Origin: Alentia gelatinosa
Lineage: Eukaryota; Annelida; Polychaeta; Phyllodocida; Polynoidae
DNA length: 64,000 bases
Direction: 5' to 3'
Assembly: GCA_950022655.1 (NCBI GenBank)
Contig: OX465582.1
Location: 87,917,801 to 87,981,800, forward strand
This document shows, in pieces, positions 47,638-58,439 of this stretch. The first letter of the stretch is position 1. Each line of letters begins with the position of its first letter. The notes below the pieces were generated by a model. The model was not told where the DNA came from, did not search any database, and saw only the letters and a list, made by a program, of their open reading frames with translations. A program made the position numbers and the translations under genes.

Positions 47638-48072
47638 TTACACATTACAATTACAACCCTCCATGTGCGACAAGTAAGCATTCCAGAAGAAGTTGACGAC
47701 ATTGATGAGCAGGACCCTGAACTGGACCGGGACAAGGGTGAAGCTGATGGCCTGGACCGGGGGCCAGACCGAGTAACAAGTAAGCAGCATGGGCTGGTAG
47801 TCTCTCCGCAGCTGACTCCAGATCTCCAGCTGACTCTCACCTCTCAGCGCCGCCATCAGAACCAGGAAGCTCACCAGGTACAGCGGCAGGAAGACCCCCT
47901 GGTCGAGGACGAGCTTCTTGAAGGCAGCCTTCTTGAAGGATCCTCTGATGAACCGGTCCAGGCCGGAGTACCAGACATGCATGGTGGGGCCGAAGACAAA
48001 GAAGCCGGTGCCCAGGAAGCGGCATGTGCGGCGTATGTCGTACTCCGCCAGCGTATGCTTAGATACGCACAC
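47638..48072 (-). CDS. MPV17-like: MPV17-like exon 2 and stop
   Basis: Acceptor CACCTACTCCAG directly before 48072. 144 codons then TAA at 47640-47638. It contains the whole second half of the family domain, including the VWPP-Q and WNAYLS motifs. The tail after WNAYLSHMEG (CNCNV) is short and not conserved in the family as I know it. The 192-aa reading frame on the opposite strand is a shadow. Confidence 0.93.
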   Translation of the reverse strand: MCVSKHTLAEYDIRRTCRFLGTGFFVFGPTMHVWYSGLDRFIRGSFKKAAFKKLVLDQGVFLPLYLVSFLVLMAALRGESQLEIWSQLRRDYQPMLLTCYSVWPPVQAISFTLVPVQFRVLLINVVNFFWNAYLSHMEGCNCNV

Positions 48073-49585
48073 CTGGAGTAGGTGAAAAAGGCCAATACAG
48101 ATAAACCCACCTCTCTATAGAGCATAGAGTGATTGCTAGTCAAAATATGGAAAACCATTCTTTACTATATACCCATGCCGTATATGGTGTAAATACGCAC
48201 CGTTTCGGTATATGATGTAGAAATACTGTACGAACCGCTGGTCCATACACTAAAATACGGACCACCTTGCCATACACGTTTATTAAGAAATTGGTTGTTA
48301 TACCAAATGAAATTGATTTTTTTTTAAATTCGGGTATATAGTAAATATATAACGTCCAACCATGCTTATACAAGTCACAGAACTCGATGATAATTTACCG
48401 TTTGTACAGAACTCGGCGTAAACGCCTTGGTCCGTATATACCGTTCTGTGACTTGTACAGCACGGTCAGGACGTTATATATAAATACGCATTGACTAAAA
48501 TTATAGTTGTTAGGCGAAATGAATTAATTATTCTATTAATTTTAGGTATATAGTAAATATATAACGACCTATCATGCTTGTACAAGCTACAAAACGAGAT
48601 GATAATTTATTGTTCATTTGGAACTCAGCATAAACGTCTCGTTCCGTATAAACCATAACTTATCATCTTCTTTTCTAGTTTGTACAGCATAGCCAGGTCA
48701 TTCTGTATAAATACTGTTTTGTTGTACTTCTCTGGTAATCAATGGAAGAACGCCGCATCCGCAGGCGAATTGTTCATCATTATACATTATTTGATCAATA
48801 ACAAAAAAAAATCAACCAGAGACAATAATGAAATAAAGAGGATTTTTAATTGATTTTGAAATATCTGAAGAGGAATTGTCATCTTTATATCTATAACAAT
48901 ACCCCGCACTTCATAATATCTGTTATTCTATCGCAGATAAATGTTATTCTATATGTATGCAGCGCTTTCATTATATATCCTCTTATGCCAGAACACAGTT
49001 TTGTTGTGGATGACATTGCATGGAGGCATGGTATGGTATAACACAAATTCTCACCCTTTAGCAATATTTTAAAGGACAACAATAGTCTCTAACAAGTAAT
49101 TTACCACATTAACAAAGATATGCTACATTAGCGTTTACAGATAGAGAAATTTGAAAGATACTCATGAGATAAAAAATAACCTTGTCAGTGCTCCACCGAG
49201 TTTGACTGCGAAGTAATTCACGAAACGTAGCTGCATGAATTACTCCACGCTCAAATGAGGTGAAGTGTGGACCAAGTTATTTTCATCAAATGGGTTTCTG
49301 TTTTTATCCCACCCCACATAACATTATTAATTGATAAAATAACTCACCCAATTAGCCATTGAGTATTGGGTACACTAGCTTCACGACCGTGGAGTATGAG
49401 TTCCTAACGTTAAGCCTATAGAGACAATCACCGGGGTGAGATAATTATAGGTTACTCACCTGTGCTAGGATATCTCCACCTCCCATTAGGACACCTGTAG
49501 TTAGTGCCTGGGTTCGCCACGGGTGTCGCTTCAGTTGAGTGAGATATCCGCGGCAGACTCGGGCTAGTCGTGTGGAGAGCGTCAT
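47638..49585 (-). CDS. MPV17-like: Mpv17/PMP22-family membrane protein, two exons
   Basis: Exon 1 is 49585-49460 and exon 2 is 48072-47638, both on the minus strand, joined at GTGAGT/CTCCAG in phase 0 to give about 186 aa (human MPV17 is 176). Exon 1 gives MTLSTRLARVCRGYLTQLKR then HPWRTQALTTGVLMGGGDIL, matching the family N-terminus (Y-x-x-x-L-x-x-H-P, then GD-I). Exon 2 carries GFFVFGPTMHVWYSGLDRFI, KLVLDQGVFLPLY, the signature CYSVWPPVQAISFTLVP, and FRVLLINVVNFFWNAYLS. There are about four hydrophobic segments. The family sits in mitochondrial or peroxisomal inner membranes; vertebrate MPV17 loss causes mitochondrial DNA depletion. Which paralogue this is (MPV17, PXMP2, MPV17L/L2) is not decided. 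Foldback elements lie 14 bases beyond the exon 1 donor and about 25 bases beyond the stop codon. Confidence 0.93.
48155..48720. repeat. two tandem foldbacks of the GTACAAGTCACAG family (MPV17-like intron)
   Basis: 48155-48490 has TATATAACGTCCAACCATGC and ...GGTCAGGACGTTATATA as arms. 48490-48720 repeats the layout with changed sequence (ATATAACGACCTATCATGC). A third copy, inverted, is at 52670-52995. Confidence 0.82.
49175..49446 (+). repeat. foldback type C beside the MPV17-like exon 1 donor
   Basis: ACCTTGTCAGTGCTCCACCG arm, cap ACGTAGCTGCATGAATTAC, then TTATCCCACCCC ... GGGGTGAGATAAT. It ends 8 bases from the intronic edge of the GTGAGT donor motif. Confidence 0.9.
49460..49585 (-). CDS. 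MPV17-like: MPV17-like exon 1
   Basis: 42 codons from ATG (49585-49583) to donor GTGAGT at 49459-49454. The context before the ATG is TTACCGCC. It ends at ...GGGDILAQ, a common intron position just after the GD motif. This exon was found by reading the minus strand upstream of exon 2. Confidence 0.88.
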
Positions 49586-49756
49586 GGCGGTAACGTTCCC
49601 TGTCAGTACAAAAAAAGGTATAGATGATGATAATTAGTAGTAAAGGTACCAAGTAAAGGTATTGTTGTGTCGCATTGCTACTAGAATCCTGTATGTTTTA
49701 ATGAATTTTTTTCACAGTATCGCTTCCAATTGAGTTGAATGTATGCACACCTTTTT

Positions 49757-50361
49757 AAAGCCAATACCCACTGAACGATTTCGTTTCCACCGATTAACTC
49801 CCTGAATCGGCAGGGTTATTTAACTTGTCTCAGGCAAATATGTACATCGCGTCGACTATTCCCACAACGTTTATGGCAGCGATTAGCATGAGTTAATCGT
49901 AAGCAAATTCTGTCCACACTGGACGACGGACTGCGTAAATCGTGAGCGATTTAGGACCACCGATAAAGGAACAAGTAATAAATCTCAGTATATGGGAGTT
50001 AAATCGGTGAGCTGGCCTCAGTCTGTGTGTGGCATGGGCATTTCTGCTCACCCAGCGACTAATTAAGGGCCATAATTGGTAGGAACCACGGGGTGTATTT
50101 CTTAAACTCCGTTGTCGGCGACAACGGGAAGGAACACGTTCCTTAATTTATCGGTCCCGATTTCGGAACATTTGACTGCAATTTGTCGGCGACAAAGGTA
50201 CATCGCCATGGGGGGGATTTCCAAATCTTAGGCAAATTACTGTAGGGGGGTGTCACATTGGCCGACACATTTTCTAGGCCTCGCCTGAGCCTACGATTGT
50301 TCTTTTGTCGCCGAGAAAGGAACATTCATGTTCCGAAATCGTACAGTGTGTATTGGCTTTT
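49757..50361. mobile_element. 605-base element with AAAGCCAATACCCACT ends
   Basis: AAAGCCAATACCCACTGAACG pairs with CGTACAGTGTGTATTGGCTTT. Internal motifs GTCGGCGACAA and AGGAACA recur in both orientations. No coding gene. Confidence 0.8.
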
Positions 50362-50384
50362 AGACCTGATGGATATGGTTACCA

Positions 50385-50695
50385 GGGACCTGTTTCACTA
50401 GTTTCGTGACATGTCTAGATGGCGTCTAGATGGTGTGTCCGGTTTCATAAGAACTAGACATTAGACTTCATTTTGTCCGTTCTTGCTTGCACTGTTGGTG
50501 CCGCTTCTCATATCTGTCTAACACTATTGTCACAAAACTAATGAAGCAGGTCCATGATGTGTCTAGATTTGTCTAATTCTTATGTTTGGGGTCTGTCTTT
50601 TCCTTAGGGCAGCTACTTGTGTTGTCACGACACTAGACAACCCCAATGTCTGTATGTTATCACAGACATGTCATGAAACTAGTGAAACAGGTCCC
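50385..50695. mobile_element. 311-base MITE with GGGACCTGTTTCAC ends
   Basis: GGGACCTGTTTCACTAGTTT at the left and AAACTAGTGAAACAGGTCCC at the right; the match extends into GTGACATGTCT/AGACATGTCAT. AAACTAATGAAGCAGGTCC in the centre is an internal copy of the right end, so it may be a partial tandem duplication. Confidence 0.92.
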
Positions 50696-51227
50696 AGGTC
50701 CCTGATGACCTACCACGTATAAACATCTAGAATTCTGTCGGATCTGCTTGGATTTTCCCTTCACAAAGGTACGAAGTGAACCAGACCTAGGCCTGGAGAC
50801 TGAAGGGCCACAAGACTGAGATTCTCATGTAGAGAGAGACACAATGCTGTGCTTCTGTTTTAGATCTCCTTGCTCACATGTAAGTTTTTGCTTATGCTTT
50901 ATCTTTAGCTGTAACAATAATAAAATTCAACCCTGTAATCATCTTGTGTTTACCCTTTCCCTGCAGTACCCTGTTCCCCTTCTCAGCATTACACGGCCGG
51001 CATTGCCTGCCCAAAGGACCCTGCTACGGCAGGCACCTTTTTTGGGAAATAGCAATGTCACATGAAGTGTCAAGTGATTTAAATAATTTACCTTGGTGAC
51101 TGATCATATTTTGTTATACCAAATCAAAGGTCAATATGGATCTTATACATTGTAAAAAATTCTTTTGAATCAAACAATTATCTTTTTATCTATTGCATTT
51201 TGTATACAAGTATCAATGATGCCTCTA
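50696..51227. other. no gene supported
   Basis: A TTTTAG/GTAAGT pair around a 16-base segment at about 50863-50878, and a CCCTGCAG at 50967, look splice-like but do not build a recognisable protein. Confidence 0.3.
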
Positions 51228-51356
51228 AGATGCCTGGAGGCATCTTCCTGCCATAGCCAGGTGAATGTCTAGAGGCATCTTCCTGCCATAGCCAGGGGAA
51301 TGTCTGGAGGCATCTTCCTGCCATAGCCAGGGGAATGCCTGGAGGCATCTTCCTGC
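51228..51356. repeat. 35-bp minisatellite, about 3.5 units
   Basis: Units GGAGGCATCTTCCTGCC plus ATAGCCAGGGGAATGTCT. Confidence 0.92.
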
Positions 51357-51978
51357 TGTTAAATGGTTAAGAGTAGGCAAATTCTGTTAGAATGCGCCCA
51401 CATTCAAGCTGTAACATCAAATGCTTAGAGTTGTGGTTAAGGGTAGACAGTGCACACTTTGTTACAGCAGATTCTTAAAAAAAAAAATTATTCAGAAAAG
51501 ATTTGAAATGCTCTTCCATGCATATGCCCTAACTATGAACAGTATACAGTTGACAAACATATTCCAAGGGCTTTACGTAGACTGATATAAAGTTTCATCT
51601 TATTATCACACATGAGCGTATTATATCAGAATGTTCGTTGGTCTGGTCATTTGACTCAACTTTGTTGTTATGAGCTATCATAACACATTTACTCAGTTAT
51701 AGATAGAGATAGAGGTTCCAGTCAGTCCAATGGAAGTTACAGGTAAGGGTATACACAACATAACACAATATACAAACCTCTGCATACAAACATAACAGGA
51801 ACAGGACAAAACAGCACAGGACAAAACAGTGACACCATGACCATGACCAGGTACACAGGTGCAACAGAGAAAACTCACAAGTCAACACAATATCTTAGTA
51901 ATTATGGTTGCTTTGGTACTTCTCCATACAAATGCTACAACAAAACACATTGCACATTCTGCTGAGAAGGAGGAGACA

Positions 51979-52585
51979 TACACAATATTGACTGGTTTCA
52001 GATACAAGCGGCTGTATGCTCCGAGTCTATACTGTATTTATTATTACCCACCTGATACGGAGTCTCCATACTAAGCCTATGGAGATTACAGATCGCTACT
52101 GAGGAGGATACGGAGCTCCGTACCCTCCTAGGAGGATACGGATTTTTGAGATGAAAGTAGTCCCAAACATAACTTCTTAATTACGTTGAAAAGTTTTCTA
52201 ACGATCATATTTATTGCTTAAATCTAAAAATAAGTGAGTAATAAATACAACATTACCATAATTTCGATCTGTGTGGCCGTATTCTCCTTGTACTTGACGC
52301 TACGCAATACTTCTCGCTATCGCTCGGAGTATTACTACGCGTCAACTACGCGGAGAATACGGCCACTCAGATCGAAATCATGGTAATATTGTGTATTTAT
52401 CCACCTTTTCTGGACAAGTGGCATGTCGATATCAGTTCGTTTTAGTTATGCACTATTTTCCCTTACGGACTATTTTCCGTATGCGCCACCCGGTGCATAC
52501 AACATATCCGTATGCGTCGGGTATGTCCATACACACTCCCTATGTCTTTTCTATGGACACTTTGTATTAGGTGGATAATACAAGG
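51979..52585. repeat. foldback, ACAATATTGACTGG family, with inner hairpin
   Basis: Starts and ends like 15690-16015. It also carries 52255-52385, a hairpin with arms ATTTCGATCTGTGTGGCCG and CGGCCACTCAGATCGAAAT and a loop rich in CGCTATCGCTCGGAG. Confidence 0.78.
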
Positions 52586-52669
52586 TATTATTTGTGATGA
52601 TCGATCTGCTGAGCTACCATTCAGAGGTGGACAGACGCACTGAGGTGAGAAGTACCAGCTGCTGTGAGT

Positions 52670-52995
52670 ACTTATATAGAACGTCCTGACCATGCTGTAC
52701 AAGTCACAGAACGAGATGCTAGTGTATACGGACCGAGGCATTTATGCAGAGTTCCGTACAAACGGTAAATTAGCATCGAGTTCTGTGACTTTTACAAGCA
52801 TGGTTGGACGTTATATATTTACTATATACCCGAAATTTAAAATAAAATCTATTTCATTTTTCAAAATTTTAATAAATGTGTAGGGCTAGGTGGTCCGTAT
52901 TTTAGTGTACTGACCAGTGGTCCGTACAGTATTTTTACGTCATATGCCAAAACAGTGCATATTTACAGTATATACGGCATGGGTATATAGTAAAG
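52670..52995. repeat. foldback, GTACAAGTCACAG family, inverted copy
   Basis: GAACGTCCTGACCATGCTG and ...CATGGTTGGACGTTATATA arms around CGGTAAATTAGCATCGAG. Matches 48155-48490 in reverse. Confidence 0.82.
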
Positions 52996-52998
52996 GTA

Positions 52999-53803
52999 CA
53001 TAATGCCCCAGTCTCACTGGCGCAAAAAAACGGCGTTTCTTCTACGGATTTGAAAGGACGCGAGTTCCGCGTATTTGGTACAGATATCCAACGCATTTAT
53101 ATTTTACTACGTAATCCATTTACACTGGCGTCAATTCTGGCATTTTTACTACGCATTTGAGGTGGTGGGGACAACGTAGTATCGGCTACGGATTGGGAAC
53201 GTACCTGTTTGGTTTGCTTTAACGTTTTAGTACGTTTCACAACGTTCATCAACGCTTATGCCCCAGTCACACTGGCGTAAATTTCGGCGTTTCTTCTACG
53301 TATTTAAATTTGTGGGGAGTACGTATTAGCTACGGATTTGGAACGCATTTGTTTGCTTTCCTTCAACGTTTTAGTACGCTTCTCAACGTTCATTAACGCT
53401 TCTTTACGCTTTTGTACGTATTGTGGCGTTTTTCGGCGCATTCCGACTTTCATTTACGCATCTCCGCGTTTTCCTGCGCATTGCGGCGCATTTGTAAATT
53501 TCAAAATGCGTAGAGGTGCGTACATGGAAAAACGCCGTTTTTTCTGTACGCATTGTGGCCTTTTACTGCGTTCATTTACGCATTAGAAATGCGTAGAGAT
53601 AGGTTTAAAATTTTAAAATCTCATTCTGATACCACGTTTTTTCTACGTTTGTTCTACGTTTCTTTACGCATTCCGACTTTCTATTACGTAAATCCGCGTT
53701 TTGCCGCGTGGTACAACGCATTTGTATATTTCATAAACCGTAGAGAAACGTAGACGTGTACACGGAAAAACGCTGATTTTTACGCCAGTGTGACTGGGCA
53801 TTA
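52999..53803. mobile_element. element with CCCAGTCACACTGGCG ends
   Basis: TGCCCCAGTCTCACTGGCG at the left and CGCCAGTGTGACTGGGCA at the right. A second left end (GCCCCAGTCACACTGGCG) lies at about 53260. The interior is full of degenerate TACGCATT, TACGTTT and CGGCGTTT motifs. Confidence 0.88.
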
Positions 53804-53849
53804 ATGACCAGAATCGACCATCAGTACCGTAGTCTGCCAAAGGGGATTA

Positions 53850-54143
53850 AAGAAGAAACAAACAAGTTTTGGTCAAAGTCGTCGTTCTCCATGAGTTTGA
53901 TGCGGCGTGACATAAACGAGGCGACAGCCGAGTGAATCTCACATAGCATTCAAACAAGTTGGAGAATGACTTCTTTGACTAAAACGAGTTGCTTTCTGTA
54001 TTTATCTCACTCCTGTACACACTGAAAGAATGGGCAACAAAGAGGATATAGACCATGGAGTACGGACTGCAATACTAGAAGGGGCATGGAGAACGAGATC
54101 CCAATGTTAAGCCTATGGATATTTATTCCAGGGGTGAGATAAA
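53850..54143 (+). repeat. foldback element type B
   Basis: AAGAAACAAACAAGTTTTGG start, cap GAGGCGACAGCCGAGTGAAT, TTATCTCACTCCTG ... GGGGTGAGATAAA, core CAATGTTAAGCCTATGG. Confidence 0.93.
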
Positions 54144-54149
54144 CTATCG

Positions 54150-54450
54150 TAAAACTGGATGAGTTTTAATCTTGGTCACCATATTCCACGATTGGAGTTT
54201 GGCATAGTGATTTCATGAGGCAAAGCCAAGTGAAGTCCGGAGCCAAAACTTCAAGAGTGGAATGACGTGGCCATGATTAAAACGAATCAGGTTTTGATTT
54301 TTCCTACCCTGTCTCCTCGATTTTGGAATATTACGTGATAGCAATTCTGTATGCCACTAGTGGCATATAAAACTATGTATGCCAGTCAGCGTGGCATATG
54401 GAAACTCAATGTTAAGCCTATGGGATTTTATATCAAGGGTAGGGTAAAGA
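54150..54450 (+). repeat. foldback element, variant G
   Basis: Arms GGTCACCATATTCCACG and ...GGAATGACGTGGCCATG around GAGGCAAAGCCAAGTGAA. Then TTTTCCTACCC ... GGGTAGGGTAAAG with core CAATGTTAAGCCTATGGG. It directly follows a type B copy. Confidence 0.85.
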
Positions 54451-54454
54451 ACTA

Positions 54455-54745
54455 TTCATTGTAGGGAGACTAAGAAAAACCTTATATCTCATCATCAAGC
54501 TATGAAAAATATGACGAGGAGGCATTTTTCTCTTCTTGTTTTTTTGCTGGATCAAAGATGGCTTTTCAAATGACAAGTACCATAGTTTGACAATATGTGC
54601 CAACACAAAAAAATTGGTTGTGTAGGTATGAAGAGAGATATAAACATACCTTTCATAATTTCTGTCAAGGTCCATCTTACAAAAACTTCGTTTGCTGATG
54701 CGCGCGGTGATAATAAACAAGTTGGTATTTTTAGTGGCCTAGAGG
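54455..54745. repeat. CACCGCGCGC-type foldback
   Basis: Contains TCTGTCAAGGTCCATCTTAC, GCTGATGCGCGCGGTGATAA and TTTTTAGTGGCC, matching the 21 and 28 kb pieces. Confidence 0.75.
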
Positions 54746-55007
54746 TAGATGAAAAGGTTTCTAGTACAACTGCACCCCTAAAAACTGAGTAGAATACCTA
54801 TTCCCATGCCTAGAAAATGTTCAGGAAATGACTGGTTGCTATGTTGAAATTGGATAACATTTAATGAAAATTCTCAATTTTACGGGAACTAAATGAATTC
54901 TTTGTACAAAATTCTATATGTATTAAATTGGACTGAAATCTTCTGGCATTTGGAATAAATGGGAGGACCATTATCTTCAGTTAATTTCAAAGAATGTAAG
55001 AGGTCTT

Positions 55008-55285
55008 ATGTGTTAAATCCTCCATAGGCTTAATATTAGAAACTCGTACTCAACAGGCTTGCGAGTACGGTAACCCATACTCAATTGTTGATAAACGGAT
55101 GAATATTTCTAGGCTAAGATAAAATCAGAAACATATTTCTGTTCGGACTGAGTCCCCGTTTGCCATCCCTTTGAGAGCACTCTGGAATATTCACTCAGCT
55201 CGTGCCACATTCATAATACTGCGTGCTCCAAACTCGATAGCGAACGAGGACACAGGCCGAACACTCATCAATTTCTTTCTTGATA
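55008..55285 (-). repeat. foldback element type D, fullest copy
   Basis: CATAGGCTTAATATTAGAAAC, CTCAACAGGCTTGCGAGTAC, GGCTAAGATAAAATC, then hairpin around ATTCACTCAGCTCGTGCC with right arm GACACAGGCCGAACACTCAT. Confidence 0.85.
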
Positions 55286-55509
55286 TCAGAGGATCTCGGT
55301 GTATGTCTCTCTCTGGAGCTGACTCAGAAAATCGACCTGAACAATTGTGTTGAGTCAGGTCCGGAAGAGAATCTCTATTGCTAAAGAAACAAAAAAAACC
55401 ACTCTGAGAACTAAGATGTACATTTATATAATTGTTAATAACTGAATTAGATTAGATTATCCTGCTCCATGGGCCGTATAAATGTGAATTTGAGGAATAA
55501 TTCAATCAA

Positions 55510-55915
55510 ATGTATTTACCTTATTGGTATATTCTCGCGTACCGCGTTTCTTTTGATGAAAATATTTTCATCAAAAGAAACAAGGCACGGAAGTACGTAC
55601 TAATAAGGTTAATACATTTTACTTTTATCATATACCCTCATATGTAAATAATTGGTAAAATACTTGGTAAAATGTTGCACCGTCCAAGCCGGACTCAAAG
55701 TGTGCTGGTAGCTATGTTGACTTTTTACAAGAAGTGGAGTTGTGACCACTCTCAAATCTGATTGGTAGGTAAAATTTGTTGATCCAATCACAACACATAT
55801 ATTCAAAGTATGTTGGTATGTTTTTATATACCACCGTACTATAGTGGTATATAACCAATACCAATACCGTAGTACATGTTGGTATGTGTGTAACATATTG
55901 GAATAGGTATGTGGT
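55510..55915. repeat. foldback with perfect 36-base palindrome
   Basis: Related to 21545-22062. At about 55548-55583 GTTTCTTTTGATGAAAAT is followed directly by its exact reverse complement. GGTATATAACCAATACC motifs follow. Confidence 0.75.
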
Positions 55916-55959
55916 AACTGGAGTAACTTCTAGTGAATTTCAGGAACTGGCCCCAGGTG

Positions 55960-56520
55960 TGGGTGAAGGTAACCATAGTGGTACTGTTGCACGCTTCAGT
56001 GAATTCGGGGGTGGAGTGTGCCAAGTGCGGCTGTAAGGAGGAACTTAACCACGCTCCTAGCATAGATCCTGCGCCTTACTTCCTGACCTGCTTGTACCTT
56101 TGCACCGACCTGCCTTTTTGGGGCAAAATCTGTACCATGAGCCATCCCAAATTTTGAGCGTTTCGGGGAGTATTTTGTGTTTCACTTGTAAAAAGAGATG
56201 CATATATGTTTATAAGGTAAATAATATACGCTCTTTTTTTTGTTATTTGTGATGTCAAATAAAGAATAAACTGTGGGATTACTTTCTTCAGTGGAATGCA
56301 CCTCATGCGTTGCTGGGTTTTGTTTGTTAACGTGATACTTGTGCTCATTTGCAGGGGTAGTCTAACCAGCTGCGGATTCACACTATAAAGTGGTTTAAAG
56401 CTGAAAAAGAAACAGCTTTATTGTCTGAGGTGATCATTTAATAATTCCAGTATTTCCCAACTCATGAGTTGTTTGAGTTTCATAAATTTTGACAGATACC
56501 CTTTTCCTTTTAATCTGAAA
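55960..56520 (+). repeat. duplicated segment, copy 1
   Basis: Shares with 59395-59990: AGATCCTGCGC..TACTTCCTG, ACCTGCCTTTTTGGG, GTATTTTGTGTT, AAATAAAGAATA, GGGGTAGTCTAACCA. A frame in copy 1 ends FWGKICTMSHPKF and one in copy 2 ends PVWAQIWPLRPFLKYPKF. The function is unknown; it may be an old gene end or a repeat. Confidence 0.75.
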
Positions 56521-57289
56521 TGTAGTTTATTTATGTGACGTCACTGTGTTTGAGGCAAAGATTAGTAAGCGCAAGCACCACGAAAGATCTGCTGGGAGAG
56601 TGAAGCTTAATGCTGAATCGGCGTGCCTCAACAAACCCCTCGGGATTTACCGCCAGAACGTCAGCAAATGCATCATCTCTTATTGGAAGAAAACCCAATC
56701 AGTTTCGGATAAATCCCTCCTGTGCCCGTTCCTGTTATGATACACCTTTGTAAATATTCAGTGTGATTGGTGCCAAGGGAATAGGTTTCGTTTTGTATTC
56801 AACTAATCGATAACAATCAGGATTTACATCATGGAGAATGACCTCTAGTGCACTACTCATTTGACGTTGTGTATACACATGATGCCATTTGTGCTATGTA
56901 AAGAGCCGATATAATCATCATTTTTATATCGATCATTTCGTCAGTATGCCGAAACGATATAAAATGGTTTATGTAATGATTGACACACCCTACATGCACG
57001 CAGCTCTGTGCTACAATGTGGGTTTTAACTACACCCTAGCACGCAAGTAGCTAACGTATTTATCCGATTGAATTGATCTCCATTGGCTTTCTGCCTCTGG
57101 TGCATCCCTATGGTAATACCTGCAGGGAGTAACATGTAATCAACATGTTCAATAAGATATAGGCCTGTTACAATAACGTTGCTCCTTCATCCGAGACTCG
57201 CAATTTGGTGGCGAAATGGTCTTAAATTATTAATGAATTCCATAGTTTCCGCTACGGAAATACTTAACAAATGAAAAACTCTAATTAGG
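56521..57289. other. no gene supported
   Basis: A 64-codon frame at 56546-56740 (KRKHHERSAGRVKLNAE) has no recognised domain. The rest is unclassified. Confidence 0.35.
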
Positions 57290-57945
57290 TCAAGATGAAT
57301 ATGTGGAGAACTGCATAGAAACAGCAAAGAGATGGAGTTGTAAATAAACATGATATGTAATGTAATATTCGAAAACATGTTAGAGAAAACCTCTATAGGA
57401 GTAAGTAGTATACGATTGTCACCCTGGATCGGGACACATTCAGATTTATCATCCACCTAGTACAAAGTGTCGATAGAAAACACATGGGGAGTGTGTACCA
57501 CCATACCCGGAGCATACAGATATATCCACCTGATACAAAGTGTCCATAGAAATATATGGGGAACGTGTATCTACATACCGGAAACATACAGATATGTTGT
57601 AAGCTCCGGGTTGCATACGGATAAATACATATAGACTGGTTTCAGATAAAAGCGCTTGTATACTCCTCAGATGTTAGTATGTGTCAACTGCATGGAAACA
57701 ACCAAAAGCATGGAAGTCGTAAATAATTATGATGTAAAATGCTAAGTTAAGTAATGTTCGTAAACACATCACAGAAAAAAACTCTATGGTGTGTAGTAGG
57801 AGGAAGTAGTATACGATTGTCACCCTGGATCAGGACACATTCAGATTTATCATCCACCTAGTACAAAGTGTCGATAGAAAACACATGGGGAGTGTGTATC
57901 ATCATACCCGGAGCATACAGATATATCCACCCGATACAAAGTGTC
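57290..57945. repeat. 401-base direct duplication
   Basis: GTATACGATTGTCACCCTGG occurs at 57408 and 57809, followed by the same CATCCACCTAGTACAAAGTG block. Upstream parts are also related but diverged. Confidence 0.88.
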
Positions 57946-58215
57946 CATGGAAAACACATAGGGAGTGTGTATGGACATACCCGGAGCATACATATATATC
58001 CACCTAATACAAAGTGTCCATAGAAAACACAAAGTGAGTGTGTATCTACATACCCAAAGCAAACAGATATATCCACATAATACAAAGTGTCCATAGAAAA
58101 CACATAGGGTGTGTGTCTCTACATACCTGGAGCATACAGATATATCCACCTAATACAAAGTGTCCATAGAAACATATGGGGAGCGTGCATCTGCACACCT
58201 GGAGCATACAAACAT
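57850..58215. repeat. 73-bp tandem array, about five units
   Basis: Units start ATATATCCACCTAATACAAAG, with TGTCCATAGAAAACACATAG inside and GGAGCATACAG at the end. Unit starts are at about 57918, 57991, 58064 and 58138. The monomer is the right-hand module of the ACAATATTGACTGG foldback family. Confidence 0.92.
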
Positions 58216-58439
58216 GTTGTATGATCCGGGTTGCAATAAACGGCGCATACGGAAATATAGTGCGTACCTAAATATTAGTACACCACTTTCCAGGAAAAGA
58301 CCGAAAGTTGATACAATATAAACTGGTTTCAGAAAAAAAGCAGTTGCATGCTCTAGGCCGTATATGCCGTACACTACATATCCCCTTACATGCTGTACGG
58401 CTTATCATTCATTATATTTATTCATTTATTTATTATCCA

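Noticed and set aside
47503..48081. 192-codon reading frame on the plus strand
   Set aside because: It is antisense to MPV17-like exon 2, which has clear family motifs on the minus strand. The plus-strand product has no recognised domain.
55933..56157. 74-codon Cys-rich frame as a secreted peptide gene
   Set aside because: No convincing signal peptide or splice structure, and the frame is not preserved in the duplicate at 59.4 kb apart from its end.
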